Positions 14,388 through 22,199 of a DNA stretch of 32,344 bases are shown here, piece after piece (position 1 is the first letter of the stretch; each line of letters begins with the position of its first letter). The notes beneath the pieces are model-generated. The model saw only the letters and a list, made by a program, of their open reading frames with translations. It made no database searches and was not told the DNA's origin. The position numbers and the translations under genes are program-made. Origin of the DNA: an uncultured Bacteroidales bacterium (GTDB lineage Bacteria; Bacteroidota; Bacteroidia; Bacteroidales; UBA932); the NCBI GenBank assembly GCA_900319405.1, contig ONOH01000035.1:1-32344 (forward strand), given 5' to 3'.

Positions 14388-17006
14388 TTACGCAGTACCC
14401 ATTTCAACCAATTTATCCAGGGCCTGGGGCAGGCCTTCCACGAGGCGCCCTCCGGCCGTGGCCAGTCCGGGCTGTCCGCCGCCGCCGCCCTGGATGAACT
14501 TGGCGGCTTCGCGGATGTCCTTTCCGGCGTTCTTGCCGGCTGCCACCAGGTCGTTGGAGTACATCAGCACCAGGTTGGGCTTGCCCTCAAAGGCAAAGGC
14601 GCCGGCGAGCACCAGGTTCTGGGCCTTCTTCTGCAAAAGAAGGGCCATATTGCGGGCGATGGCCGGATTGACGGAGGTGTCGAAGCGGGCCACGCGGACG
14701 CCGCTCGTCTCCTCGGCGCCGGCGAGAACCTTATCGGCCAGGGCGGCTGCCTTCTCTTCGGCGATGGCTTCCAGTTGTTTGCGCGCATCGGCATTCTCTC
14801 CGATCATCTTTTCGATGGCACCGGTGAGGTCGGGCACGTTGTTGAAAAGGCCCTTCACGGTCTTCAGGAGGTCTTCCACCGATTGGACGGCTTCTTCGGC
14901 AGCGGCGCCGGTCACGGCCTCGATACGGCGGACACCGGCGGCGATGGCGCTCTCGGCCTTTATCTTGAACAGGCCGATGGTGCCGGTGTTGGGGGTGTGC
15001 GTACCGCCGCACAGCTCCACGGAGTCGCCGAAGCGCACCACGCGCACCACGTCTCCGTACTTTTCTCCGAACAGGGCCATTGCGCCCATTGCGCGGGCCT
15101 CTTCCATGGTGGCGTCGCGTTTTTCGCACAGGGGTTCACAGGCGCGGATGAGGCTGTTGACGCGGTTTTCCACGGTGCGGAGCTCCTCGTCGCTCACTTT
15201 CTGGAAGTGGGAGAAGTCGAAGCGGAAGTAGTCCGGGCTCACGAAGGAACCCTTCTGCTCCACGTGGGTGCCCAGGATTTCCCGGAGGGCCTGGTGCATC
15301 AGGTGGGTTGCCGTGTGATTGTTCATAATGCGCTGGCGGCGCTCCCCGTCCACCGTCAGGGTGTAAATGCAGTTGCCGTCTTCCGGCAGTTTTGCCGCCA
15401 GATGGATGGTGAGGTTGTTTTCCTTCACCGTGTTCAGGATGGCGATTTTCTCTCCTCCCTCGCTCTCGATGCAGCCGGAGTCTCCCACCTGGCCGCCCAT
15501 CTCGGCATAGAAGGGGGTGTGGTCAAATACCAGCTGGAAGTATTCCTTGTTTTTCTGCTTCACCGTGCGCTGGCGAAGGAGGCGGGCGCCCTTTACCTGA
15601 AGGGTGTCGTAGCCCTCGAAGGACACTTCCTCGTCACCGTCGGCAAAGACGGTCCAGTCTCCGAATTCGTTGGCGGTGGCGTTGCGGGCGCGCTCCTTCT
15701 GCTTTTGGAGCTCCGCGTTGAAGCCCTCGAGGTCCACTTTGTAGCCCTTTTCGGAGGCGATGAGTTCCGTCAGGTCGATGGGGAAGCCGTAGGTGTCGTA
15801 GAGGACGAAGGCATCGGTGCCGGAGACCATCCGGATTGCGGCGTTTTTGGCCATATTGTCTTCCAGCATCCGGATACCGCGGTCCAGGGTGCGCAGGAAG
15901 GCGTTTTCTTCTTCCCGTATCACGTTTTCTATCAGTTTCTCCTGGGCCTTCAGTTCCGGATAGGCCTCGCCCATGTCGGCCACCAGCTGGGGGATGAGCC
16001 GGGTGAGGAAGGGCTCGGTGAAGCCCAGGAAGGTGTAGCCGTAACGCACGGCGCGGCGCAGGATGCGGCGAATCACGTAGCCGGCCTTCACGTTGGAGGG
16101 CAGCTGGCCGTCGGCAATGGAGAAGGCGATGGCGCGGATGTGGTCGGCAATCACGCGCATCGCCACCTGGACATTGCCGCCTTCGGCGTACTTGTGGCCG
16201 GAGAAACTTTCCACCTGGCCGATGAGGCCGGAGAAGACGTCGGTCTCATAATTGCTCTTCCTGTTCTGCAGGATCATGCACAGGCGCTCGAAGCCCATAC
16301 CTGTGTCGATGCTCTTGGCGGGCAGGGGCTCCAGGTGGCCGTCGGCCTTGCGGTTGTACTGCATGAACACCAGGTTCCAGATTTCGATGACGTCGTCGTT
16401 GTCGGCGTTCACAAGTTCGCGTCCGGGGATGCGGGCAATCTCCTCGTCGGACCGCAGGTCGATGTGGATCTCGCTGCAGGGGCCGCAGGGACCGGTGTCT
16501 CCCATTTCCCAGAAGTTGTCGTGCTTGTTGCCGGTGAGCACGTGGTCTTCCGGAAGATGTTTGAGCCAGGCGGCGCGGGCCTCGGTGTCCAGTTCCGTTC
16601 CGTCTTCTTCGGACCCCTCGAAAACGGTGGCGTAGAGCTTGGTCTTGTCAATTTTATAGACCTCGGTGAGCAGTTCCCAGGCCCAGTCGATGGCTTCGGT
16701 CTTGAAATAGTCTCCGAAACTCCAGTTGCCCAGCATCTCGAACATCGTGTGGTGGCGTCCGTCGTGTCCCACGGCTTCCAGGTCGTTGTGCTTTCCGCTT
16801 ACGCGGAGGCATTTCTGACTGTCGGCGGCACGGAGGAATTTGGGAGCGCTGTTTCCCAGGAAGATGTCCTTGAACTGGTTCATCCCTGCGTTGGTGAACA
16901 TCAGGGTGGGGTCATTCTTGATGACCATTGGGGCCGAGGGCACTACGCTGTGTCCCTTGGAGGCGAAATAGTCCAGAAACTTCTGGCGGATTTCCTTGGC
17001 AGTCAT
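14388..17006 (-). CDS. alaS: Alanine--tRNA ligase
   Basis: An 872-residue class II aminoacyl-tRNA synthetase charging tRNA-Ala. The N-terminal catalytic core shows [10 protein letters not shown], the class II motif 2 region ([16 protein letters not shown]) and [13 protein letters not shown]. The middle is the tRNA-recognition domain. The editing domain carries the zinc motif HTATH and the distal CGGTH. The C-terminal DHHA1-like domain ends with the Gly-rich [14 protein letters not shown]. Length matches the family. It is the first gene of the operon with lptF-fmt and thiN, with a -7 box at 17070-17063 (minus). Confidence 0.96.
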   Translation of the reverse strand: MTAKEIRQKFLDYFASKGHSVVPSAPMVIKNDPTLMFTNAGMNQFKDIFLGNSAPKFLRAADSQKCLRVSGKHNDLEAVGHDGRHHTMFEMLGNWSFGDYFKTEAIDWAWELLTEVYKIDKTKLYATVFEGSEEDGTELDTEARAAWLKHLPEDHVLTGNKHDNFWEMGDTGPCGPCSEIHIDLRSDEEIARIPGRELVNADNDDVIEIWNLVFMQYNRKADGHLEPLPAKSIDTGMGFERLCMILQNRKSNYETDVFSGLIGQVESFSGHKYAEGGNVQVAMRVIADHIRAIAFSIADGQLPSNVKAGYVIRRILRRAVRYGYTFLGFTEPFLTRLIPQLVADMGEAYPELKAQEKLIENVIREEENAFLRTLDRGIRMLEDNMAKNAAIRMVSGTDAFVLYDTYGFPIDLTELIASEKGYKVDLEGFNAELQKQKERARNATANEFGDWTVFADGDEEVSFEGYDTLQVKGARLLRQRTVKQKNKEYFQLVFDHTPFYAEMGGQVGDSGCIESEGGEKIAILNTVKENNLTIHLAAKLPEDGNCIYTLTVDGERRQRIMNNHTATHLMHQALREILGTHVEQKGSFVSPDYFRFDFSHFQKVSDEELRTVENRVNSLIRACEPLCEKRDATMEEARAMGAMALFGEKYGDVVRVVRFGDSVELCGGTHTPNTGTIGLFKIKAESAIAAGVRRIEAVTGAAAEEAVQSVEDLLKTVKGLFNNVPDLTGAIEKMIGENADARKQLEAIAEEKAAALADKVLAGAEETSGVRVARFDTSVNPAIARNMALLLQKKAQNLVLAGAFAFEGKPNLVLMYSNDLVAAGKNAGKDIREAAKFIQGGGGGQPGLATAGGRLVEGLPQALDKLVEMGTA

Positions 17007-17062
17007 ATTCTATTCTTTGTTTTGTCTTACTCTGAGGCCGTGTCTTGCTGTCATTAAACTTA

Positions 17063-17070
17063 CAAAGATA
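17063..17070 (-). promoter_or_regulatory. alaS -7 box
   Basis: TATCTTTG on minus (TAnnTTTG), 57 nt upstream of the alaS ATG; divergent from the M23 promoter at 17120-17127. No TTTG lies at standard -33 spacing. Confidence 0.55.
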
Positions 17071-17094
17071 CGCTTTTTCCTCCAAAAAACCTAT

Positions 17095-17127
17095 TTTGGG
17101 CTTTGGGCAGGATTTTTGCTATCTTTG
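17095..17127 (+). promoter_or_regulatory. Promoter of the tandem M23 genes
   Basis: TTTG at 17095-17098 (-33) and TATCTTTG at 17120-17127 (-7), spacing 21 nt, in good agreement with the Bacteroidota primary-sigma consensus. The ATG of the first M23 gene is 16 nt downstream. Confidence 0.65.
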
Positions 17128-17142
17128 CAAATTGTGTCCTTT

Positions 17143-18051
17143 ATGGAAAAGCATACGGGAAGACTCCGTTACGGAGGCTGGAAACTGCTGCTGGTGGTGG
17201 TTTCCGGCATCTGTCTGTTCCTCTTCTATATGTGGTTTTATGTCCGGGTCCTGGGCCTGGACCTTCCCAAGACAGCCATCCTGAAAAGGAAGAATGCGGC
17301 GTGGAACACCCGCATCGACCAAATGTCCAACCGCCTGGACCGCTATGACGAACTTCTCTCCCTGCTGGAGGTAAGGGACGACCGGATTTACCGGAACGTA
17401 TATGGCCTGGACGCCATCCCGCAGGCGGTCCGGCAAAGCGGATTCGGCGGAGAGAACCGTTATGCCGCCCTGGAGGGAACGGCTCTGAGGACTACGGTCC
17501 GTCGCCTGGATGTGCTGGAAAAACGGGCCTATGTCCAGTCCAAATCCTTCGAAGACGTCTGGGTCCTTCAGCAGACGGCCGGAGACCTGGCCGCCCACAT
17601 CCCCGCCATCCCGCCGATGAATACGGACCCGTTCACCTACACCCTTACCAGTCCCTTCGGCCTGCGTGCCGACCCTATCCTGGGCATCGGCAAGCGGCAC
17701 ACGGGGATGGATTTCGCCTGTCCGCCCGGCAATCCCGTTTACGCCACGGGAGACGGAACGGTGGTCCTGGTGAGCCACGACCGCGGCGGGTACGGAAACC
17801 ACGTGGAAGTCGATCACGGATTCGGCTATGTGACACGTTATGCCCACCTTTCCCGGATTGATGTGGAACAAGGGCAGAAAGTGCTCCGGGGAGACTGCCT
17901 GGGCCTGAGCGGAAGAAGCGGACGAATCACCGGACCGCACCTTCACTACGAGGTCATCTATAAGAAAGAATACGTGAATCCGGCGTTTTATATGGACCTC
18001 ACCATCGCTCCCCGGGACTATTTCAAAATAGTTCGTAAACCGCTCCATTGA
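17143..18051 (+). CDS. M23/LytM metallopeptidase, membrane-anchored
   Basis: A 302-residue peptidoglycan endopeptidase candidate. An N-terminal transmembrane helix (about residues 13-33, WKLLLVVVSGICLFLFYMW) is followed by a helical periplasmic linker and a C-terminal LytM domain. All zinc and catalytic residues are present: H186 and D190 (HTGMD), H235 (YAHL), H266 and H268 (PHLHYE). The start at 17143 follows the promoter; the open frame upstream of it crosses the alaS/M23 promoter region. The next gene begins at the stop codon (TGATG), so the two are coupled. It probably cleaves peptide cross-links during cell-wall growth. Confidence 0.88.
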   Translation: MEKHTGRLRYGGWKLLLVVVSGICLFLFYMWFYVRVLGLDLPKTAILKRKNAAWNTRIDQMSNRLDRYDELLSLLEVRDDRIYRNVYGLDAIPQAVRQSGFGGENRYAALEGTALRTTVRRLDVLEKRAYVQSKSFEDVWVLQQTAGDLAAHIPAIPPMNTDPFTYTLTSPFGLRADPILGIGKRHTGMDFACPPGNPVYATGDGTVVLVSHDRGGYGNHVEVDHGFGYVTRYAHLSRIDVEQGQKVLRGDCLGLSGRSGRITGPHLHYEVIYKKEYVNPAFYMDLTIAPRDYFKIVRKPLH

Positions 18052-18959
18052 TGAAAAAGGAATCCCGCATACGTCGTATCCTGCGCAGCATCGTCCGCTA
18101 CGTGGTAGCATCGGCCTCCCTTTCCATCGTGATTTATATTCTCTTTGCGCTGGTTTTCTCCACCCAGGAGGAACGCCGTCTGCAGAAGGAGAACCAGCTG
18201 TACCGGGAACGGTACTCCCGGATGAAGGAAAAGGAAAAACTCATTGGGGATGTGGTTGAAGGGCTATTGGACAAGGACAATGCCATTTACAAGGGGCTAT
18301 TTGAGACGCCGGCTCCTTCGCTGGACGCCCTCACCGCGGCCGACCTCATAGCCGAAAGCGATTCGCTGTCAGAGAGTTTCTATCTCTCATCGGCCGCCTC
18401 CAAGACCGGGAGCATGATGGTAATGGCGCGCAGCGTGGATGAGAATTTCGCAGAGATTTTCCGCCTGCTGGAAACCCGCCGGGACAGCATTCCGCCGCTG
18501 ACCCTGCCGCTCAAGGATATGTCCTACGTGCAGGCGGGCGCTTCGCTGGGGATGAAGCATAATCCGGTGTACAAACTGCGGATGCAGCACAATGGACTGG
18601 ACCTGATTGCTTCGCAGGGGACCGATGTCTATGCCGTGGCCGGGGGGAAGGTGTCCGTGGTGCTGCGCTCCCGTCGCGGGCTGGGCAATGTCATCGAAAT
18701 CGACCACGGAAACGGATACACTACCCGCTATTGTCTTCTGGCCGATATGAAGGTCTCCCAGGGGCAGCGGGTCAGGGGAGGTCAGAAAATTGGAACGGTG
18801 GGCATCTCCACCTCCCATCCGGCCCCGCACCTGCATTTTGAAGTGCGGAACAAAGGCAAGGTAAAAGACCCTGTGAATTACCTCTTTGCTTCCCTCACGC
18901 CGGAAGAGTATTCCAGAATGCTGTATATGACCAGCGCCACGGTGCAGTCGATGGACTAA
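18051..18959 (+). CDS. Degenerate M23/LytM-domain protein, tandem paralogue
   Basis: A 302-residue protein with the same layout as its neighbour: a basic N terminus, one transmembrane helix (VVASASLSIVIYILFALVFS), a helical linker, and a LytM domain. The zinc ligands H180 and D184 (HNGLD) and H262 of HLHFE are kept, but the catalytic histidine of the YxHL motif is replaced (YCLL, L229 at the equivalent position). This suggests an inactive, regulatory LytM domain like those that activate amidases, rather than a protease. The start ATG at 18051 overlaps the previous stop by 1 nt; a TTG one codon earlier is less likely. Confidence 0.85.
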   Translation: MKKESRIRRILRSIVRYVVASASLSIVIYILFALVFSTQEERRLQKENQLYRERYSRMKEKEKLIGDVVEGLLDKDNAIYKGLFETPAPSLDALTAADLIAESDSLSESFYLSSAASKTGSMMVMARSVDENFAEIFRLLETRRDSIPPLTLPLKDMSYVQAGASLGMKHNPVYKLRMQHNGLDLIASQGTDVYAVAGGKVSVVLRSRRGLGNVIEIDHGNGYTTRYCLLADMKVSQGQRVRGGQKIGTVGISTSHPAPHLHFEVRNKGKVKDPVNYLFASLTPEEYSRMLYMTSATVQSMD

Positions 18960-19140
18960 GAAGCTGTTTTGAAATAATTGCTCTTGTTATTTACACGACC
19001 TTTCCGGCCATTTTCACCTTTCTCATCGGTCACGTAGCTACGGCTACGCTCCCTCTTCGGCTACGCTCCCTCTTCCAAAGGTGAAACTGTCTCGAAAAAT
19101 CCATATAACAAACTTCGGCAACCATTTCAAAACAGCTTCT
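18959..19140. mobile_element. MITE-like inverted-repeat element
   Basis: A 182-bp segment bounded by a perfect 17-bp inverted repeat: AGAAGCTGTTTTGAAAT at 18959-18975 and its complement at 19124-19140. The arms match again further in (TTTCACCTTT on both). The centre carries a perfect 17-bp tandem duplication (CGGCTACGCTCCCTCTT at 19041-19057 and 19058-19074). It has no gene. It fills the gap between the convergent M23 and smpB genes, and its ends touch both stop codons. Non-autonomous transposable element or long palindromic repeat is inferred; no target-site duplication is evident. Confidence 0.55.
19041..19074 (+). repeat. 17-bp perfect tandem duplication
   Basis: Two adjacent identical copies of CGGCTACGCTCCCTCTT, at the centre of the inverted-repeat element between the M23 gene and smpB. 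Confidence 0.9.
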
Positions 19141-19594
19141 AATACCCGTTCCTTTCCATTTCCCGGCGAAGGTCCTTGGACTTGATGGACTCCCGTTTGT
19201 CGTATTCTTTCTTACCCTTGGCCAGGGCAATCAGAAGTTTGGCGTAGCCGTTCTCGGCGATGAAGAGTTTAATGGCCACGATGGTGAGGCCCTTCTGCTT
19301 GTCGGCCTGCTGCAGGTGCCGGAGCTCCCTCCGGTTCAACAGGAGCCGACGGTCCCTGACGGGTTCGTGTTGGTGCCAGCTTCCCCAGTGATACAGGGCG
19401 ATGTTCATTCCCCGGACAAAGAGTTCGTTTCCCACGAAGAAGCAGTAGGCATCCTGCAGGGATACCTTGCCGGCCCGGATGGACTTGATTTCCGTTCCCA
19501 CCAGCTGGATGCCGGCGGTGTAGGTTTCCAGGAACTCGTAGTCGAACGAGGCCCTCCGATTCTTAATCTGTATGCTACTCTTCGCTTTGGGCAT
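19139..19594 (-). CDS. smpB: SsrA (tmRNA)-binding protein
   Basis: A 151-residue RNA-binding protein that partners tmRNA in rescue of stalled ribosomes. Motifs: [52 protein letters not shown] and the C-terminal basic tail [15 protein letters not shown], all typical of SmpB. The start ATG at 19594 (MPKAKSS) is preceded by a -7 box so close (TACCTTTG, 19609-19602 minus) that the mRNA is nearly leaderless. The frame open beyond it to 20551 lies antisense to miaA and is not coding. Confidence 0.94.
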   Translation of the reverse strand: MPKAKSSIQIKNRRASFDYEFLETYTAGIQLVGTEIKSIRAGKVSLQDAYCFFVGNELFVRGMNIALYHWGSWHQHEPVRDRRLLLNRRELRHLQQADKQKGLTIVAIKLFIAENGYAKLLIALAKGKKEYDKRESIKSKDLRREMERNGY

Positions 19595-19601
19595 GGGATT
19601 G

Positions 19602-19609
19602 CAAAGGTA
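19602..19609 (-). promoter_or_regulatory. smpB -7 box
   Basis: TACCTTTG on minus (TAnnTTTG), 7 nt upstream of the smpB ATG; it implies a very short or absent 5' UTR. Confidence 0.55.
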
Positions 19610-19621
19610 ATACATTTTCTG

Positions 19622-19629
19622 TAATTTTG
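19622..19629 (+). promoter_or_regulatory. miaA -7 box
   Basis: TAATTTTG (TAnnTTTG) only 4 nt before the ATG at 19634. Either the mRNA is leaderless or translation starts at the in-frame ATG 19682 or 19691. Confidence 0.5.
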
Positions 19630-19633
19630 TAAA

Positions 19634-20467
19634 ATGATTAACCGAACCCAGCTGCTGCCTGACCGTCCCGGCATTCCGCCAATGGCCAGGATGCCGGACC
19701 CCGAAACCATTGATCCGGAGGCTCTGGCGCAGGCCTATGCCTGTGGAGACATCGACCTCATCTGTGTCCTGGGCCCCACGGCCTCCGGCAAAACCCGCTA
19801 TGCGGTGAACCTCGCAAAGGCGCTTGCCCGTCATTCTGATTGCAACGAAGATTCTCTTCCCGCGGAGATTCTCTCGGCCGACAGCCGGCAAGTGTACCGG
19901 GGAATGGATATCGGCAGCGGAAAGGACCTGAGCGAATATGGTGACGTGCCCTATCATCTGATAGACCTGGTGCCCGCCGGGAGCAAATACAATATTTACC
20001 AATACCAGAAAGATTTTTCCGCCGCTTATTCCGATGTGCGCTCCCGCGGCGCCGTCCCCATTCTTTGCGGCGGGTCCGGTCTGTATATCGAGGCCGTCAC
20101 CCGGGCCTACAAATTCGAGAAGGAAAACGGCCTGCCGGCGGCGGAACTCCCGCAGAAGGTGTATTATATCGGTACGCTGGTTTCCCGCGAGGAGCGGGTG
20201 GAGCGCATAGACCGCCGTCTGCGGGAGCGTCTGGAAGAGGGCCTGGTGGAGGAGGTGAAGGGCTTGTTGGAACACGTGCCCGCCCCGGACCTTATCTATT
20301 ACGGCCTTGAGTACAAGTTTGTTACCCGCTATGTCCTGGGAGAAATCCCTTATGAGGAAATGGAGATTTCCCTGGGAAACGCCATCCACCAGTTTGCCAA
20401 GCGCCAGATGACCTGGTTCCGCGGGATGGAGCGCGACGGCATCACCATCCATTGGGTACGCCCGTAG
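19634..20467 (+). CDS. miaA: tRNA dimethylallyltransferase, short MiaA type
   Basis: A 277-residue P-loop enzyme transferring an isoprenyl group to A37 of tRNAs reading UNN codons. Motifs: Walker A GPTASGKT (residues 47-54), [33 protein letters not shown] and the C-terminal [16 protein letters not shown]. It matches the second, Bacteroidota-type MiaA paralogue, but the central helical insertion (the DPxxAxRIHPNDxQR region of standard MiaA) is missing, so it may act on a different substrate. Between KALAR and AEILSADSR it carries about ten extra residues encoded by a decayed interspersed repeat (19830-19855). Walker A is usually near residue 10, so the true start could be 19682 or 19691. Confidence 0.85.
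   Translation: MINRTQLLPDRPGIPPMARMPDPETIDPEALAQAYACGDIDLICVLGPTASGKTRYAVNLAKALARHSDCNEDSLPAEILSADSRQVYRGMDIGSGKDLSEYGDVPYHLIDLVPAGSKYNIYQYQKDFSAAYSDVRSRGAVPILCGGSGLYIEAVTRAYKFEKENGLPAAELPQKVYYIGTLVSREERVERIDRRLRERLEEGLVEEVKGLLEHVPAPDLIYYGLEYKFVTRYVLGEIPYEEMEISLGNAIHQFAKRQMTWFRGMERDGITIHWVRP
19830..19855 (+). repeat. Short interspersed repeat, copy F (decayed), inside miaA
   Basis: A 26-nt segment, GTCATTCTGAT...CAACGAAGATTCT, matching copy A at 22 of 26 positions. It is in sense orientation and read as RHSDCNEDS, the same phase as the copy in fmt (CHPGRSEES). It lies in a loop just before the conserved SADSRQVY strand of MiaA. Confidence 0.65.
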
Positions 20468-20497
20468 CGTACAATCCTGAAAATCAGGTGTTTGCAA

Positions 20498-20561
20498 AAA
20501 ATCCTCTGCACTTTTTGCGCAGAGGATTTTCGCTAAATAATTGCGAATCAATTATTTAGCG
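20498..20561. repeat. Double-hairpin interspersed repeat, copy 2
   Basis: Hairpin 1 is AAAATCCTCTGC (20498-20509) with GCAGAGGATTTT (20519-20530), 12 bp perfect. Hairpin 2 is CGCTAAATAATTG (20531-20543) with CAATTATTTAGCG (20549-20561), 13 bp perfect with a 5-nt loop. In reverse complement the first hairpin and the flanking TTAGC match copy 1 (11143-11208) almost base for base. It lies 30 nt past the miaA stop and may end the miaA transcript; a small CCTGA/TCAGG hairpin (20476-20488) precedes it. Confidence 0.75.
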
Positions 20562-20590
20562 ATTATGCATTTCCCGGGACGGTGAAAAAT

Positions 20591-20621
20591 TTTGCGGATT
20601 CAAAATATTGTGCTACCTTTG
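20591..20621 (+). promoter_or_regulatory. metK promoter
   Basis: TTTG at 20591-20594 (-33) and TACCTTTG at 20614-20621 (-7), spacing 19 nt, a full match to the Bacteroidota consensus. The predicted transcript starts near 20627 and has a 5' UTR of about 120 nt containing the riboswitch. Confidence 0.75.
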
Positions 20622-20633
20622 CCGTCCCAAAAA

Positions 20634-20684
20634 TATGTGGATAGATTTGGATTGCTTGCAACCACGTTAAAAAATGCTAAAATT
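20634..20684 (+). ncRNA. SAM-II-type riboswitch aptamer upstream of metK
   Basis: The leader shows the SAM-II order of conserved elements: stem P1 GTGG (20637-20640) with CCAC (20662-20665), loop segment GATTT, then TTGCTTGCAACCACG and GTTAAAAAATGCTAAAA. A P2 helix can form between GATT and AATT at the two ends of the pseudoknot. It lies between a good promoter and the gene that makes S-adenosylmethionine, as expected for feedback control. Identified by eye against remembered SAM-II sequences; a covariance-model search would settle it. Confidence 0.8.
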
Positions 20685-20710
20685 ACATTTCATATCAGTG
20701 TTTTGTGTTT

Positions 20711-20745
20711 TAGCCTCCGCATATCGTACGGGGCTAATTTTTTTT
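20711..20745 (+). terminator. Terminator-like expression platform of the metK riboswitch
   Basis: TAGCCTCCG (20711-20719) pairs with CGGGGCTA (20729-20736), 8 bp with one bulged T, followed by eight T residues (20738-20745) immediately before the metK ATG. GCTAAAA of the aptamer (20676-20682) is complementary to TTTTAGC (20708-20714) in the terminator's left arm. A SAM-dependent switch between antiterminator and terminator is therefore plausible. Confidence 0.6.
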
Positions 20746-20748
20746 GGT

Positions 20749-22053
20749 ATGAAGAACTATCTTTTTACATCGGAATCCGTAAGTGAGGGCCATCCTGACA
20801 AAGTGGCCGACCAGATCAGCGATGCCATCCTGGACCAGTTCCTGATGAAGGACCCCGAGGCCAAAGTGGCTTGCGAGAGTTTTTGCTCCACCGGTATGGT
20901 GGTGGTGATGGGCGAGGTAAAGGCCGAAGCCTACGTCGATATCCAGAACACCGTCCGCAACACCATCCGCAAAATCGGTTACACAAAGGCCGAATATATG
21001 TTCGATGCCAGCGGCTGCGGCGTGCTGAGCGCCATTCACGAGCAGAGCGACGACATCAACCGCGGCGTGGAACGGGCCCGGGAAGAGGAGCAGGGTGCGG
21101 GAGACCAGGGGATGATGTTCGGCTATGCCTGCCGGGACACGGAAGACTATATGCCCCTTCCGCTGTACCTGAGCCACAAGCTCCTGGAGATCCTGGCCGA
21201 TATCCGCCACAACGAACTCCATCTGATGCCCTACCTGAGGCCCGATGCCAAGAGCCAGTTCACCATCGAGTACGACGGGGAAACCCACCAGCCGCTGAAG
21301 GTACACACCATCGTCCTGAGTACCCAGCACGACGAATTCGTCCCCGAGAGCCTCGGGCGCATGAGCTATGCCGATGCCGTGGCTCAGTATGGCCAGGACA
21401 AGGTGGACCGGGCGATGCAACAGAAAATTCGTGCCGATGTGGAGCAGATTCTCCTTCCGCGCCTCAAAGCGTCCCTGAATACCGGTACGGCCGGCCTTAT
21501 CCACGATTTCATCCTGCACGTGAATCCCACTGGCAAATTCGTCATCGGCGGCCCCCACGGGGATACCGGGCTTACGGGCCGGAAAATCATCGTGGATACC
21601 TATGGCGGCAAAGGCGCCCACGGCGGCGGCGCCTTCTCCGGAAAGGACCCTTCCAAAGTGGACCGCAGCGCCGCCTATGCCGCCCGCTACATCGCCAAAA
21701 ACCTGGTGGCGGCCGGCGTGGCCGACGAGTGCCTGGTGCAGCTGGCCTATGCCATCGGCGTTGCCCACCCCGTGAGCGTGTTCGTGGATACGTACGGAAC
21801 GGCCGGAAACGGCCTTTCCGACGGGGAGATTGCCGAAAAGATCAAAACCATCTTCGACCTCACCCCGGCCGGCATCATCCGCAAGTTCGGCCTCAAGAAT
21901 CCCATTTACGCTCCCACGGCAGCCTACGGCCATATGGGCCGCAAGCCCTTCACCAGGGCCGTGACCGTCCAGGGCAGGCGAATCATTGCCCAGTTCTTCG
22001 GCTGGGAACTCCTGGACAGCGTTCCCGCCGTAAAGAAGGCCTTCGGTTTGTAA
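20749..22053 (+). CDS. metK: S-adenosylmethionine synthase
   Basis: A 434-residue enzyme making SAM from methionine and ATP. Signature features: [20 protein letters not shown] (N-terminal ATP/methionine site), [32 protein letters not shown] and [19 protein letters not shown]. The C terminus has [15 protein letters not shown]. Length matches the longer Bacteroidota MetK. The ATG at 20749 ([10 protein letters not shown]) is chosen over an in-frame ATG at 20674, which lies inside the riboswitch. It is followed by an intrinsic terminator at 22081-22124. Confidence 0.96.
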   Translation: MKNYLFTSESVSEGHPDKVADQISDAILDQFLMKDPEAKVACESFCSTGMVVVMGEVKAEAYVDIQNTVRNTIRKIGYTKAEYMFDASGCGVLSAIHEQSDDINRGVERAREEEQGAGDQGMMFGYACRDTEDYMPLPLYLSHKLLEILADIRHNELHLMPYLRPDAKSQFTIEYDGETHQPLKVHTIVLSTQHDEFVPESLGRMSYADAVAQYGQDKVDRAMQQKIRADVEQILLPRLKASLNTGTAGLIHDFILHVNPTGKFVIGGPHGDTGLTGRKIIVDTYGGKGAHGGGAFSGKDPSKVDRSAAYAARYIAKNLVAAGVADECLVQLAYAIGVAHPVSVFVDTYGTAGNGLSDGEIAEKIKTIFDLTPAGIIRKFGLKNPIYAPTAAYGHMGRKPFTRAVTVQGRRIIAQFFGWELLDSVPAVKKAFGL

Positions 22054-22080
22054 ACCATTCTATTCCCATTTTTTTGGAAC

Positions 22081-22124
22081 GGCTTCCGTTTTGACATTGC
22101 AAAAAGCGGAGGCTTGTTTTTTTT
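22081..22124 (+). terminator. metK intrinsic terminator
   Basis: GGCTTCCG (22081-22088) pairs with CGGAGGCT (22107-22114), 8 bp with two G-U pairs. The stem extends by TTTT/AAAA across a bulge and is followed by T8 at 22117-22124. Confidence 0.7.
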
Positions 22125-22139
22125 GTAAAAAAAAAGTAG

Positions 22140-22147
22140 TACCTTTG
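22140..22147 (+). promoter_or_regulatory. -7 box of the TonB-dependent receptor gene
   Basis: TACCTTTG (TAnnTTTG), about 53 nt upstream of the ATG at 22200; no -33 TTTG at normal spacing (the nearest is 14 nt upstream). Confidence 0.55.
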
Positions 22148-22199
22148 CGAACAATTTTGGTTGGGAAATATCGTATCAATATTTATCTTTACTAACTGT

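Noticed and set aside
14775-17057. Long open frame antisense to alaS (about 760 codons)
   Set aside because: Mirror of a strongly conserved gene in a GC-rich genome; the translation has no recognisable domain and alaS on the other strand is unequivocal.
2976-19855. Possible CRISPR array from the repeated 26-mers
   Set aside because: Copies are kilobases apart, in both orientations, partly inside genes, with no regular spacers and no cas genes.
19595-20551. Extension of the smpB frame into miaA antisense
   Set aside because: SmpB begins at MPKAKSS just after its promoter; the extra residues are antisense to miaA.
20674-20748. N-terminal extension of MetK from an upstream in-frame ATG
   Set aside because: It would start within the riboswitch and run through the terminator; the family start is [10 protein letters not shown] at 20749.
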